From a virus: a DNA stretch of 64,000 bases. Location: IMG/VR virus record IMGVR_UViG_3300032307_000705, positions 19,723 through 83,722 of that record. One strand, given 5' to 3'. The notes beneath the pieces were generated by a model. The model saw nothing but the letters and a program-made list of their open reading frames with translations, made no database searches and had not been told where the DNA came from. The number at the start of each line of letters is the position of its first letter. Within the stretch, counting starts at the first letter, position 1. Both the position numbers and the translations under genes were made by a program. This document shows positions 27,203 to 35,549 of the stretch, piece by piece.

Positions 27203-28180
27203 ATGAAAAGTTCAGCAGATTTATTCAAGAATAGTTTAGATAAAGCGTTTTCGCAGATAAGTCTGAACTCATCAACATTACAAGATCATATGAAATACAA
27301 ACAAGGATTCACAGAGGAAAATTTAGAAGGTGGTATCGCTGACAAAAAAACCGTTGAAGACATTGCAAAAAAATATAAGTTAGATGTTGAAGTCATCAAT
27401 AAACACTTGAATGATGGGATAAAAGTTGAAATGGAACATACCAATCTGAAAACTAAGGCAAAAGAAATTGCCATGGACCATTTATTTGAAGACCCTAATT
27501 ATTACACAAAATTAAAAAAAATGGAAGCAAAAGAATCTAAAGATTTGAAATTAAGTAAAAATGATAATGAGATGGTACGTGGTATCGTTGATATCATTAA
27601 TCAAGTCAAAGATGTTGAAAATAAAAAACAGATTGCTCGAAACATGGTTAAACAATTCAAAAAGGAAAACATTGAAGTCGACACCAATGAATTTTTGAAG
27701 ATGTGTAAGTTGAATGGTATGAAGAAAGAGGAAAATAACGAGGCGACAGGTTCTGGATCATCAGGAGCATATGTTGGGCCAGTATTTGGTGGTGATGATG
27801 AGTTTTGGGAAAGAAGTAGAAGTGAGACACCTAAATTGAAGGAAAGTGATGTGGAAAAGGTTGAAGCAAAAGAAGCGACGACAACAGGATCTTCAGGAGG
27901 ATATGAGACACCGGCAATGTGGGCAAAGTCTACAAAGAAAAAAGATTGGGGACCAAGTAGAAAAACTCAATACAAAGGTGGATCGTTTGTAAAGATTAAG
28001 AAGAAATGTACAACATTCCCATATTGTAATCAGGGTGATATCACAAACTTGAAACTAAGTAAAAATGAATCAGTTAAAGAAGCAATTAAGAATGTTGCGA
28101 GTAAATTGAATATTGATGAATCTCTTATTATAACTATTTTGGAACATGAGTACCAAATGAAGAATAAAAGGAACAAATAA
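27203..28180 (+). CDS. DUF5661-like virion-assembly protein
   Basis: 325 aa. Residues about 50-105 (TVEDIAKKYKLDVEVINKHL then GIKVEMEHTNLKTKAKEIAM and DHLFEDPNYYTKL) match DUF5661, known from phages. The middle holds a duplicated Gly/Ser motif (GSGSSGAYVGPVF at about 183 and TTGSSGGYETPAMW at about 230), and the region KGGSFVKIKKKCTTFPYCNQ recurs in structural proteins of related phages from memory. A C-terminal helical domain (KLSKNESVKEAIKNVASKL) follows. With the next gene it looks like a prohead core or internal head component. Confidence 0.6.
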   Translation: MKSSADLFKNSLDKAFSQISLNSSTLQDHMKYKQGFTEENLEGGIADKKTVEDIAKKYKLDVEVINKHLNDGIKVEMEHTNLKTKAKEIAMDHLFEDPNYYTKLKKMEAKESKDLKLSKNDNEMVRGIVDIINQVKDVENKKQIARNMVKQFKKENIEVDTNEFLKMCKLNGMKKEENNEATGSGSSGAYVGPVFGGDDEFWERSRSETPKLKESDVEKVEAKEATTTGSSGGYETPAMWAKSTKKKDWGPSRKTQYKGGSFVKIKKKCTTFPYCNQGDITNLKLSKNESVKEAIKNVASKLNIDESLIITILEHEYQMKNKRNK

Positions 28181-28183
28181 AGA

Positions 28184-28191
28184 TATTTATT
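28184..28191 (+). promoter_or_regulatory. Late-motif TATTTATT
   Basis: TATTTATT 16 nt upstream of ATG 28208. Confidence 0.5.
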
Positions 28192-28207
28192 ATAAAAAAT
28201 AAAAACA

Positions 28208-29641
28208 ATGAGAATCAACATAGACAAATTAGTTTCCAAAATATTGAACGAGGAAATTGAAAATAAAGCAAAACAAATTTCTGAACAGTTAGAAGAAGGA
28301 GAGTGGACTGAAATTGAAGTTGACGAACAACTTAAAGGTGGTCAAAAAAAGATTGATGTCGCCGAACCAAAAGGTAAAATCACAGCAGCAGACTTCAAAA
28401 AACTTAGAGATAATAAAACGAATAAAAAAGAAGTTGACGAGTTTTACTTTGAGTTTGATGGGGATGATTCTGAAGATGAAGAAATGGAAATGGGTAGAGA
28501 TAAATTTCATGTGACTCGTAAACCAAAAATGATGGGTTCATTTGATGATGATCACGGATTTTATGACGAAGACGAAAGACGATATACTGGAGATTTTGAC
28601 TTTGACTATGATGAAGAAGAGTTTGACGATTTCGATTCATTTGATTCTAAGTATGGAGGGAAACAAAGATTATTCGCGCCAGGTAAAGAGGGTAAAAAAT
28701 TCTTCGACATGTATAAAGAAAGGTTCGGTAAACCATTTAGAGTTAGAACTCCAAGAGACATGGGAGAAGCTGAGACTGAAGAAGGAAATGCATTTAGTGG
28801 AGCATTAGCAGACGCGAAGAAATCTGGTAAAGATTCATTTGAAGTTGATGGAAAAACATACAATGTTAAGGAAAATAGAAAATCTTCTTTGAAATTGACT
28901 GAAGATGAATTGATTGACCTAATCGAACAAATCGTGTTGGAGCAATCAGTAAAAGATAAAGACGAAAAATCAAATATTTCTAACAAGAGTCCTGAAGGTT
29001 TGAAAAAAACTGATAAGGTGTTGGGTCTTAATAAGAAAGAAAATGATGATTATGCTAAAGAGGTTGTCAAGAAGATGACAGATTATATGAAGGATATGGT
29101 TTCAGGTGGTAAAGGATATGATGAAAATCCTGACGACTTCCCTCAAAGTAATTATGACATGGAAAAAGACCATAAAGAAAAGAAATACCATCCGTCTGAT
29201 GCTGTTGAAGAATATATTGAAGCCTTTGCTTATCCTGGTATGACTAATTTGGTTTATGACGAAATCAAACCTGATGATGAAATGATTGAAAAACAAATCA
29301 AGGGAGATTCTAAAAATGGAAATGCGGTTACTGGTAAAGATGGTAAAGCATTAGGTAATGTTTCAAAAAGAAGTGAAAAAGTTGGAGAGAGATTCAAAAA
29401 GAATTTTGACGAAAACTTGTACGGAGCGGAACAAATGAACGTATCATATAAAAGACAACCACAACCTGTAGATATCGCTGGTGAAAAGAAAGAATCAGGT
29501 GGATTGAAGAAAGGTTCTACCGCAAAGGCTCAGAAAATAATGAACCAACTTGAGTCAAAAGAAGATAAGAAGTCTAAAGTTATTTCTGAAGAGATGGAAA
29601 AGATGAAAAATCTTATCGGATACAACAGAAAAACACAATAA
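28208..29641 (+). CDS. Acidic prohead-core-like protein with repeated targeting/cleavage motifs
   Basis: 477 aa, very acidic (residues 75-150 mostly D/E/F/Y/G), as in T4 head core and scaffold proteins. The N-terminus MRINIDKLVSKILNEE ends in L-N-E. A second copy of the same peptide type lies inside at about 228-246 (LTEDELIDLIEQIVLEQ, V-L-E). A third, near the C-terminus, is KVISEEMEKMKNLIGYN (V/I-S-E), related to the N-termini of the genes at 57046-58608. If a prohead protease cuts at (I/L/V)-x-E, this protein would be released in at least three pieces. A TATTTATT motif precedes it. Role inferred from composition and motifs. Confidence 0.65.
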   Translation: MRINIDKLVSKILNEEIENKAKQISEQLEEGEWTEIEVDEQLKGGQKKIDVAEPKGKITAADFKKLRDNKTNKKEVDEFYFEFDGDDSEDEEMEMGRDKFHVTRKPKMMGSFDDDHGFYDEDERRYTGDFDFDYDEEEFDDFDSFDSKYGGKQRLFAPGKEGKKFFDMYKERFGKPFRVRTPRDMGEAETEEGNAFSGALADAKKSGKDSFEVDGKTYNVKENRKSSLKLTEDELIDLIEQIVLEQSVKDKDEKSNISNKSPEGLKKTDKVLGLNKKENDDYAKEVVKKMTDYMKDMVSGGKGYDENPDDFPQSNYDMEKDHKEKKYHPSDAVEEYIEAFAYPGMTNLVYDEIKPDDEMIEKQIKGDSKNGNAVTGKDGKALGNVSKRSEKVGERFKKNFDENLYGAEQMNVSYKRQPQPVDIAGEKKESGGLKKGSTAKAQKIMNQLESKEDKKSKVISEEMEKMKNLIGYNRKTQ

Positions 29642-29657
29642 AAATTCACATTTATTT

Positions 29658-29665
29658 TATTTATA
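29658..29665 (+). promoter_or_regulatory. Late-motif TATTTATA
   Basis: TATTTATA 15 nt before ATG 29681, inside an AT-rich spacer. Confidence 0.4.
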
Positions 29666-29680
29666 TTATATTCTCCATAG

Positions 29681-30157
29681 ATGAACTCTATGGAGAATTT
29701 TTTTAATTGGATAGCCAAACCAGTTCCCAATGACGAAGTGGTCATTTGGTTTAACGTGCACAATATGATTTATGAAAAAATTGAATTATATGGTGATATA
29801 TTCAAATCATTGAACTATGTGATTACTGATACCTATATGGGTGATTCAAATGGCAACGCAATTGAAACTAAAATAGTTTTATCTCAAGATGATAAAAAAT
29901 CTCATTTTGACTGGTGCTGGGAGAAAATGATTGAAAATTTCAAGAAAGAAAATATAGTAATTACTTTGAATGGAGAACATAAAGACTATTTGAAATCATT
30001 TTACATGGATACGTTTTATAACCAAAGTGAAAAAAAAGTTAAAGACTCCGTTCCAATATTTCTAAACGATATATTCAATATGTCAAAACCATTTAGCAAG
30101 TCAGATTTAGATATGCTCACGGAGATTTACAAAATGATGGAAAAAAATGTTAAGTAG
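29681..30157 (+). CDS. Conserved phage protein of unknown function
   Basis: 158 aa. The start is at ATG 29681; a second Met follows at residue 4. Aromatic-rich N-terminus (MENFFNWIAKPVPNDEVVIW then FNVHNM) and a central HFDWCWEKMIENFKKENI. This arrangement is familiar from conserved proteins of large phages, but no function is known to me. Alpha-helical second half. Confidence 0.6.
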   Translation: MNSMENFFNWIAKPVPNDEVVIWFNVHNMIYEKIELYGDIFKSLNYVITDTYMGDSNGNAIETKIVLSQDDKKSHFDWCWEKMIENFKKENIVITLNGEHKDYLKSFYMDTFYNQSEKKVKDSVPIFLNDIFNMSKPFSKSDLDMLTEIYKMMEKNVK

Positions 30158-30237
30158 AAAAAAACCATACTCTATTTACACAGGGACAAATAAAGTTATT
30201 TTTATCACATAAACAATAAACATTAATTAGATTAGAA

Positions 30238-30420
30238 ATGGAAACATTAGAACAAATTAAAGAACTTACTGAACTATTGTCAGTTGATGCTGCTAAATTC
30301 TATAAAGGTAATAAAAGTGCGGGTACCCGTGCAAGAAAATCTGCACAAGAACTAAAAGCGTTACTTCAACAATTCAGAACTGAAGTTCTTGAACACAGCA
30401 AAACTGAAAAGAATGCATAA
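30238..30420 (+). CDS. Histone H1-like protein (Hc1 family)
   Basis: 60 aa. The sequence (IKELTELLSVDAAKFYKGNK then SAGTRARKSAQELKALLQQF) matches the short Hc1-like DNA-binding proteins common in Bacteroidota: an N-terminal helix with D-A-x-K-F-Y, a G-N-K-S-A-G-T-R-x-R-K turn, and a second helix. It probably binds DNA non-specifically and may compact phage or host DNA. Likely acquired from a Bacteroidota host. Followed with 8-nt overlap by a membrane protein. Confidence 0.72.
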   Translation: METLEQIKELTELLSVDAAKFYKGNKSAGTRARKSAQELKALLQQFRTEVLEHSKTEKNA

Positions 30421-30601
30421 CATTAATACAATATATTTTTTTATATTTGTGTTTACAATATTAGTGTCATTACGGCACGTGTTGAAATTTATAAGAGCCC
30501 TGTTAGCTAAAGAGCCAAAACCTTTGGTTTATTCTAACAGGGAACTTATAACCTTAGGATTATCAATAAGTTACATCATCACCTACATATATCTATCATG
30601 A
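30413..30601 (+). CDS. Small membrane protein
   Basis: 62 aa from ATG 30413, which overlaps the end of the Hc1 gene. Two membrane helices (INTIYFFIFVFTILVSLRHV and LGLSISYIITYIYL) with a basic loop. An upstream start at 30389 exists but would lengthen the overlap. Unknown role. Confidence 0.55.
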   Translation: MHNINTIYFFIFVFTILVSLRHVLKFIRALLAKEPKPLVYSNRELITLGLSISYIITYIYLS

Positions 30602-31068
30602 GTTTTTATAAAGAATTATTGCCATTTGTTGAGTATCTACACTCAATTAGAAAACTAAAAACTTACTTAAGTTTTGACATGGTTTTTCCTACTAAATGGT
30701 CTTTACCTAAAAGTATTGTTGAAGAAGGCCAGATCGTCGGATTTGAGGCAGAAAATCAAAACCTGAAAGGGATTTCATTTGTTTCTCCTATAGATGATTC
30801 TGAAGTCTCTAAGACTATGATAAAAATATCTAAGGTTATTAAGTTGAACAAAGAAAAAGAATTAAAAGAAAGACTATTCAAAGAAACTGTTGAACGATTG
30901 AAATCCACATTTGAAAAAACTGATTTAGATAAACTCCAAAATTTATATTTTGACTTCGATGATGGTGATACACCAGAATTAGATGTTGAATTGGATGATG
31001 ACGATAATGATTCTGACTATGAGCAAGACGAACAGGGACCAGTCGATACTGAATTGGTTGGAAAGTGA
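30598..31068 (+). CDS. Conserved phage protein with acidic tail
   Basis: 156 aa. N-terminal alpha/beta part (YLSFDMVFPTKWSLPKSIVE, then GQIVGFEAENQNLKGISFVS), a helix, then a C-terminal tail almost wholly D/E. The tail and the FPTKW motif recur in T4-like phages from memory. Overlaps the previous gene by 4 nt. Function unknown. Confidence 0.6.
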   Translation: MSFYKELLPFVEYLHSIRKLKTYLSFDMVFPTKWSLPKSIVEEGQIVGFEAENQNLKGISFVSPIDDSEVSKTMIKISKVIKLNKEKELKERLFKETVERLKSTFEKTDLDKLQNLYFDFDDGDTPELDVELDDDDNDSDYEQDEQGPVDTELVGK

Positions 31069-31213
31069 AAAATTAAAAGATACCAAAGATATTGAGAATA
31101 CTAAAAGAAAATATATTGAGGAGATTCGAGGTATCAAGAAAGAAGAATTGTTTAGAGTACCTAAAAAACTAACATTATGGCAGAAAATAAAGATAATAAT
31201 TTTGGGGAGTTAG
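31019..31213 (+). CDS. Small basic protein with hydrophobic C-terminus
   Basis: 64 aa from ATG 31019, read in a different frame over the acidic tail of the previous gene, then alone across 31069-31176 where no other gene fits. Helical and charged (KYIEEIRGIKKEELFRVPKK), ending LTLWQKIKIIILGS, an ending that I recall from small proteins of related phages. The overlap with both neighbours is long (50 and 37 nt). Confidence 0.6.
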   Translation: MSKTNRDQSILNWLESEKLKDTKDIENTKRKYIEEIRGIKKEELFRVPKKLTLWQKIKIIILGS

Positions 31214-31407
31214 AAAAGTTGGCGTTAATTGCTGAGTCCTGTCAGACTATTTTTAGTGGCAAGGCGACCGTTGTGTTTGAGTTACCAAAGGGAGAATATA
31301 CCAGCGTTATTAATCATTTTAGAGAGGTTGACAGACATCACAAACAATTTTCTATTGATATTTCAGGTACGGAATTTCATTTCATTTTGACTGAGGTAGA
31401 GTCGTAA
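31177..31407 (+). CDS. Hypothetical small protein
   Basis: 76 aa, alpha/beta, not recognised (ATVVFELPKGEYTSVINHF; FSIDISGTEFHFILTE). Starts within the previous small gene and ends 26 nt into the convergent minus-strand gene. Typical of the packed arrangement here. No function can be proposed. Confidence 0.55.
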   Translation: MAENKDNNFGELEKLALIAESCQTIFSGKATVVFELPKGEYTSVINHFREVDRHHKQFSIDISGTEFHFILTEVES

Positions 31408-32026
31408 ATTTCCGATATAATATTTTTTTATCGATACCTGCAGATTCCAATAATGTGTATAATGATTTCCTTTGTGCTGTGGAATAATCTTTTACAAACA
31501 AACAATCTCCTCTTTTGATTTTGAAAAAGTGCGAGGAAAGATTATCAACAAATCTTGAAGATTCACTTTCTGACTTTAATGTAAAGATGTGAATCTTTTC
31601 ATCTTCCTGAAGTACAATTTTATTGTTAAGGACTGAAATCATTTTCAAACCATCTCCCTTCAAATATTTTTTAATAAAGGATTGTGTTGTTATTTTTTTC
31701 TGTTCCTTGATGTCGTAAATGGTTTCTTCTTTTTTGTAAGGGTTAATCTTAAATAAAGTCATACCATCCTCATCTAATTTCACTTTGATATTCCTTCCAT
31801 ACTCGTCAGTCATGTAAACTGGTATTAATTGTTTTGAACTCATTTCAACAATTCCAACTTCATACCTACATTCAGATCCACCTTCAACTTTAACTTCGAA
31901 TAATACTTCATTTGATTCTTCGATTAATTTGTCATAAAATTGTTTTGCGCGGGAGAATGTTATAAACTTCTTTATAATTTTTTTCTTTTTTTTATTCTTG
32001 AATAAGACTACCACGTAGTTCTCCAT
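31382..32026 (-). CDS. Conserved phage protein of unknown function
   Basis: 214 aa from ATG 32026 (MENYVVVLFKNKKKKKIIKK). An upstream in-frame extension to 32113 would overlap the J domain of dnaJ and is rejected. Lys-rich N-terminus, then alternating strands and helices, with SSHFFKIKRGDCLFVKDYST near the end. The opening 'NYVVVLFKNKKKKK' is familiar from other large phages. Divergent with DnaJ: the two start codons are only 2 nt apart, so each promoter must lie in the other gene or the genes are served from afar. Confidence 0.6.
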   Translation of the reverse strand: MENYVVVLFKNKKKKKIIKKFITFSRAKQFYDKLIEESNEVLFEVKVEGGSECRYEVGIVEMSSKQLIPVYMTDEYGRNIKVKLDEDGMTLFKINPYKKEETIYDIKEQKKITTQSFIKKYLKGDGLKMISVLNNKIVLQEDEKIHIFTLKSESESSRFVDNLSSHFFKIKRGDCLFVKDYSTAQRKSLYTLLESAGIDKKILYRKFTTLPQSK

Positions 32027-32028
32027 AT

Positions 32029-32946
32029 ATGAAAGATTACTATAAAATATTAGAAGTTGAAGAGAAAGCCTCTCAGGATGAAATAAAAAAGTCTTATCGA
32101 AGACTTGCAGCACAATACCATCCAGATAGAAACCCTCAAGGTGAAGAAAAGTTCAAAGAAATTGCCGAGGCATATGAAACTTTAGGTAATCCTGATAAAA
32201 GGACTGAATACGACAATCGAGGAAACAATCCATTTCAAGGTACCGCTTACGAACAAATGTTTTCACAAATGTTTGGTGGAGGAGGATTTCAACAACCAAA
32301 ACGAAAGAGCGCTCCTGATAAGATTGTACGAGTACAAATCAATCCTATTGAATCATATAAGGGTGAGGAGAAGACTATCCAATACATGAAGGATACTCAT
32401 TGTAATGTATGTAGTGGCGCTGGTGGAGAACAACAAAAGTGTGTATCTTGTAATGGACAAGGGTTCTTTATGAAATCTTTTGGTACTGGATTTATGACTC
32501 AACAAGTTAGATCTGCTTGTCCAACTTGTGGAGGTAGGGGATATACTTTGGTTCACAAATGTTATGGGTGTGATGGTAGAGGTACCAAACAAAACGCTGC
32601 AGACTTAAGGTTTATGATACCTAAAGGAGTTGACAGTGGACAGTACTTGAAAATAGAAAGGGCTGGAGATTTTAAGAATGGAGAGTATGGTGATTTGGTA
32701 ATTCAAATTGAGGTTGTACCTAAAGACGGTTTTGAGAAATTCAACAACGACTTAATTTATAACTTATTTTTGAACTTGGAAGATTTGAAAAAGGATAAAT
32801 ACAATATCCCACATCCTGATGGTGAGTTAAGAATTGACTCACCAAAGATATTTGATACTTCCAAACCTCTGAGATTGAGAGGTAAGGGTTATAATGGTGG
32901 GGATATGTATTTGAAATTGAACGTAAAGTTCGAGAGGACTAATTAA
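32029..32946 (+). CDS. dnaJ: DnaJ-type Hsp40 co-chaperone
   Basis: 305 aa. J domain 1-65 with the HPD triad (H31-P32-D33), a short G/F region, then four CxxCxGxG zinc-binding units (CNVCSGAG, CVSCNGQG, CPTCGGRG, CYGCDGRG; residues about 124-188), then the peptide-binding C-terminal domain (DLRFMIPKGVDSGQYLKIER; LVIQIEVVPKDGFEKFNNDL). It is complete but shorter than bacterial DnaJ because the G/F linker and the final domain are reduced. It would recruit host DnaK to fold phage proteins. Phage-encoded DnaJ is uncommon. Confidence 0.92.
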   Translation: MKDYYKILEVEEKASQDEIKKSYRRLAAQYHPDRNPQGEEKFKEIAEAYETLGNPDKRTEYDNRGNNPFQGTAYEQMFSQMFGGGGFQQPKRKSAPDKIVRVQINPIESYKGEEKTIQYMKDTHCNVCSGAGGEQQKCVSCNGQGFFMKSFGTGFMTQQVRSACPTCGGRGYTLVHKCYGCDGRGTKQNAADLRFMIPKGVDSGQYLKIERAGDFKNGEYGDLVIQIEVVPKDGFEKFNNDLIYNLFLNLEDLKKDKYNIPHPDGELRIDSPKIFDTSKPLRLRGKGYNGGDMYLKLNVKFERTN

Positions 32947-33079
32947 TTAATCCAATTAGTAATTCAAATATTTTTACTGTTCCGTAAATTGATGAACCTA
33001 ACAGATAGAAACCTGCGGCTATTGTAAAATATTGAGTTTTACTTGTTGGTTTTTGATTACATTTTTTACATTCTGCCAT
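32939..33079 (-). CDS. Small membrane protein with N-terminal CxxC
   Basis: 46 aa. N-terminus AECKKCNQK is a C-x2-C knuckle; residues 18-45 (FTIAAGFYLLGSSIYGTVKI then FELLIGL) form one or two membrane helices. Convergent with dnaJ with an 8-nt overlap. The same pattern recurs in Bacteroidota phages from memory. Probably real although below usual length cut-offs. Confidence 0.65.
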   Translation of the reverse strand: MAECKKCNQKPTSKTQYFTIAAGFYLLGSSIYGTVKIFELLIGLIN

Positions 33080-33089
33080 AATTATAAGT

Positions 33090-33263
33090 ATGTTAAGTGA
33101 ACAAATTCGTAGAATCCTTTATATGTACCTTGACGAGAAGGAACAAGGAAAATATAAAAAACCTCGCAAATATAGTAAATCGTATTGTGAATCTACACCA
33201 TGTGATGAAATGGGATTCACACAGAAAGCATCTTGTCGCCCATACAAAAATTGTTATAAGTAA
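33090..33263 (+). CDS. Small Cys-containing protein with capsid-targeting-like N-terminus
   Basis: 57 aa. MLSEQIRRILYMYLDEKEQ is a basic amphipathic helix ending in L-D-E. A basic linker (KYKKPRKYSK) precedes SYCESTPCDEMGFTQKASCR and PYKNCY, four Cys in a conserved layout that I recall from T4-like marine phages. The cargo part would remain after cleavage at L-D-E. Starts 10 nt from the divergent CxxC membrane gene. Confidence 0.68.
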   Translation: MLSEQIRRILYMYLDEKEQGKYKKPRKYSKSYCESTPCDEMGFTQKASCRPYKNCYK

Positions 33264-33298
33264 TTGCCTTTGTTGAATTTTTTTATTATCATTGTGTC

Positions 33299-34138
33299 AT
33301 GATAAGTTATATTGGAGGTAAATCAAAAATAGGTAAGTGGATAGTACCATTTTATCCAACAGACATGGAAACATACGTAGAACCTTTTTCAGGTATGTTC
33401 TGGTGTTTTTTTAATATGGACTTGGAGAAGTATCCAAACCTGAAGAAAGTCGTTTACAATGACTTTAATCCACTAAATTACAATCTATTTCAGTGTGTTC
33501 AAAATCCATCAGAACTTCAACGTGTGATGGATGAAATTGAAGTACAACAAGTTGGGGTAATCGATACCTCAATCGAACTTAAAGAAAAGTTTAATACGTT
33601 CCAATCTGAAATTTTTGGAGAGGGGTTCAAAGTTGGGAACTGTGATTATCTAACTGCTGCTAAGTACGTTTATGTATTGTCTCAAGTCTTCAGTGGTAGT
33701 AAACCTGAAATATCTAATTTCATTGATTTGAAAGGTAAGTATAGATCGAAATATCTTGCGTTCAGGGACAAACTTAGTAAACCAAATTGGGTCGACCATT
33801 TCCTTAAAATTACTGACGTGGAGAATTTAGACTTCCAAGATGTAATTGAGAAATATGATTCTCCATCCACTTATTTTTATGTTGACCCACCTTATTGGAA
33901 AACTGAAAACTATTACAGTAACCATGATTTTGATAGGGATGACCATGAAAGATTGGCGATTGCGTTGAATAATATACAAGGTAAGTTCAGTTTATCCTAC
34001 TACGATTTTGAACTATTACACGATTGGTTTCCTGAAACCAAAAATCGATGGGAGAAAAAAGAATTTGCAAAGGCGGCGGCAGCGAAAAAAGGTACAAAAC
34101 AAAATATGGGAGAAGAGCTGTTAATATTGAATTATTAA
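33299..34138 (+). CDS. Dam-like N6-adenine DNA methyltransferase (D12 class)
   Basis: 279 aa. N-terminal MISYIGGKSKIGKWI corresponds to motif X of D12-class enzymes, followed by ETYVEPFSGMFWCFF (motif I, SAM binding) and, at about residue 195, FYVDPPYWKTE, the catalytic D-P-P-Y. The target-recognition region is short. It methylates adenine in a short site, perhaps GATC, though the specificity is not readable. Possible role: protection from host restriction. A second methyltransferase of another class is at 44640. Confidence 0.85.
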   Translation: MISYIGGKSKIGKWIVPFYPTDMETYVEPFSGMFWCFFNMDLEKYPNLKKVVYNDFNPLNYNLFQCVQNPSELQRVMDEIEVQQVGVIDTSIELKEKFNTFQSEIFGEGFKVGNCDYLTAAKYVYVLSQVFSGSKPEISNFIDLKGKYRSKYLAFRDKLSKPNWVDHFLKITDVENLDFQDVIEKYDSPSTYFYVDPPYWKTENYYSNHDFDRDDHERLAIALNNIQGKFSLSYYDFELLHDWFPETKNRWEKKEFAKAAAAKKGTKQNMGEELLILNY

Positions 34139-34158
34139 TTATTTTTGTAATAACAATA

Positions 34159-34166
34159 TATTTATT
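34159..34166 (+). promoter_or_regulatory. Late-motif TATTTATT
   Basis: TATTTATT 16 nt before ATG 34183, same spacing as at 28208 and 53024. Confidence 0.5.
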
Positions 34167-34182
34167 AATAAATTAAAGTTAA

Positions 34183-35523
34183 ATGAAATTTACTTCGTTA
34201 TTAAAGTCAATCATAGTTGAACAGTCAAGATTTGAGGTTTTGATGAACGCTTTAACTAAATCTGGTAAGGACAAAGAGGGCAATAAGTTAAGACCTAAAC
34301 TTTCAAAGAAAGAGTTTGTTGATTTGGTATTGGCAGACCCAACAACTAGATTAAACAATGTGGACATAGAAACCGCAACTCCTGAGGAATTGGGTAAAAT
34401 TAAAGCGGGAAGTTATGTTCCATGGTTGGTGAAACATTATTTGATACCAAAAACTGAGACAAGTCCTGGTGACTATACCTATGAAAAAGATGTAAAACGG
34501 GCGAAGGATGTTTTCATGGAAGACCTTTACAAGGTTACTGATGACCTTAAAAAGTTTGATAGATTCAAAGGACGACTTCCTAAAGAAATGAGAGACATCA
34601 ACAAGTTAACACCAGATCAACTTTATGATGCGGTTAAAGATTTTGATTTAACATTAGCGACTACAACAAAGGCAGAAAGAAAGTCTGCACCTGTTCATCC
34701 AGGAGCAAAGTTAGTTTATGACGGGGAAAATTGGAGGGTTGTTGAAATTGAGGACAAAGGACAAGTAGGTAAGGAGGCGGCTTGTTTCTATGGTGGAAAC
34801 AACCAAGAAACGAGATGGTGTACTTCAGCACCAGGGGCTAGTTGGTTCGACAGATACATAAAAGACGGACCGTTATATGTTATTTTCAATCCTAATGATA
34901 CTGATGTCAGTCCAATGACAGGTCTTCCTAAAGAAAGATATCAATTCCATTTCCAATCTAATCAATTCATGGATAAGGATGACAGACAACAAGATTTAGT
35001 TCAATTATTGAATGGGTCTATGTCTGAGTTGAAACCTTTCTTCAAACCTGAATTTGCAAAAAATATTGTACTCGGAGGTAAAGAATTGAAAATTGAGAGT
35101 TTAACTTCAGGTTCTGTTGGTAAATTCATTGCATTATATGGTTTAGAGGATTTGATGGACAGTTTACCTAAATCTTTGGAAAGAATTCTAATTCAAAACA
35201 GAGACAGTAAAGACCCAATACATGTGGAATTACCTGAAGATATCGGCAAGCTTCAAAACTTGACGAATATTCTTACAGACAATATTACATTCTCAAAAAT
35301 ACCTGATTCAATATGTAATCTTAAAAATTTGAATTTTTTAGCGATTACTAGAAATCCTGAATTAACAACAATACCTGATTGTGTTGCTGATTTACCGAAT
35401 CTTATGTTTTTGAATCTAAAAGGATCTGACAACGCAAGAATACCTAAGAAAATAGAAGAAAAAGGTGATCCAATAGGCCCTAACATGTGGGATTTGGAAT
35501 TAATGGACAAAAGTGAAGATTAG
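34183..35523 (+). CDS. Leucine-rich-repeat protein with 'RWCTS' domain and capsid-targeting-like N-terminus
   Basis: 446 aa. N-terminus MKFTSLLKSIIVEQ is a basic amphipathic helix ending in I-V-E. Residues 15-200 are helical (KKEFVDLVLADPTTRLNNVD; PWLVKHYLIPKTE). At about 210 lies ETRWCTSAPGASWFDRY, the W-C-T domain shared with the gene at 14818. Residues 346-425 have leucine-rich repeats (LPEDIGKLQNLTNIL; IPDSICNLKNLNFLAI; IPDCVADLPNLMFLNL). LRRs normally bind proteins. If the N-terminus targets the prohead, this would be an injected LRR effector. TATTTATT precedes it. Confidence 0.65.
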   Translation: MKFTSLLKSIIVEQSRFEVLMNALTKSGKDKEGNKLRPKLSKKEFVDLVLADPTTRLNNVDIETATPEELGKIKAGSYVPWLVKHYLIPKTETSPGDYTYEKDVKRAKDVFMEDLYKVTDDLKKFDRFKGRLPKEMRDINKLTPDQLYDAVKDFDLTLATTTKAERKSAPVHPGAKLVYDGENWRVVEIEDKGQVGKEAACFYGGNNQETRWCTSAPGASWFDRYIKDGPLYVIFNPNDTDVSPMTGLPKERYQFHFQSNQFMDKDDRQQDLVQLLNGSMSELKPFFKPEFAKNIVLGGKELKIESLTSGSVGKFIALYGLEDLMDSLPKSLERILIQNRDSKDPIHVELPEDIGKLQNLTNILTDNITFSKIPDSICNLKNLNFLAITRNPELTTIPDCVADLPNLMFLNLKGSDNARIPKKIEEKGDPIGPNMWDLELMDKSED

Positions 35524-35549
35524 TATTTCGTAAATTAATTTTAATTGAT

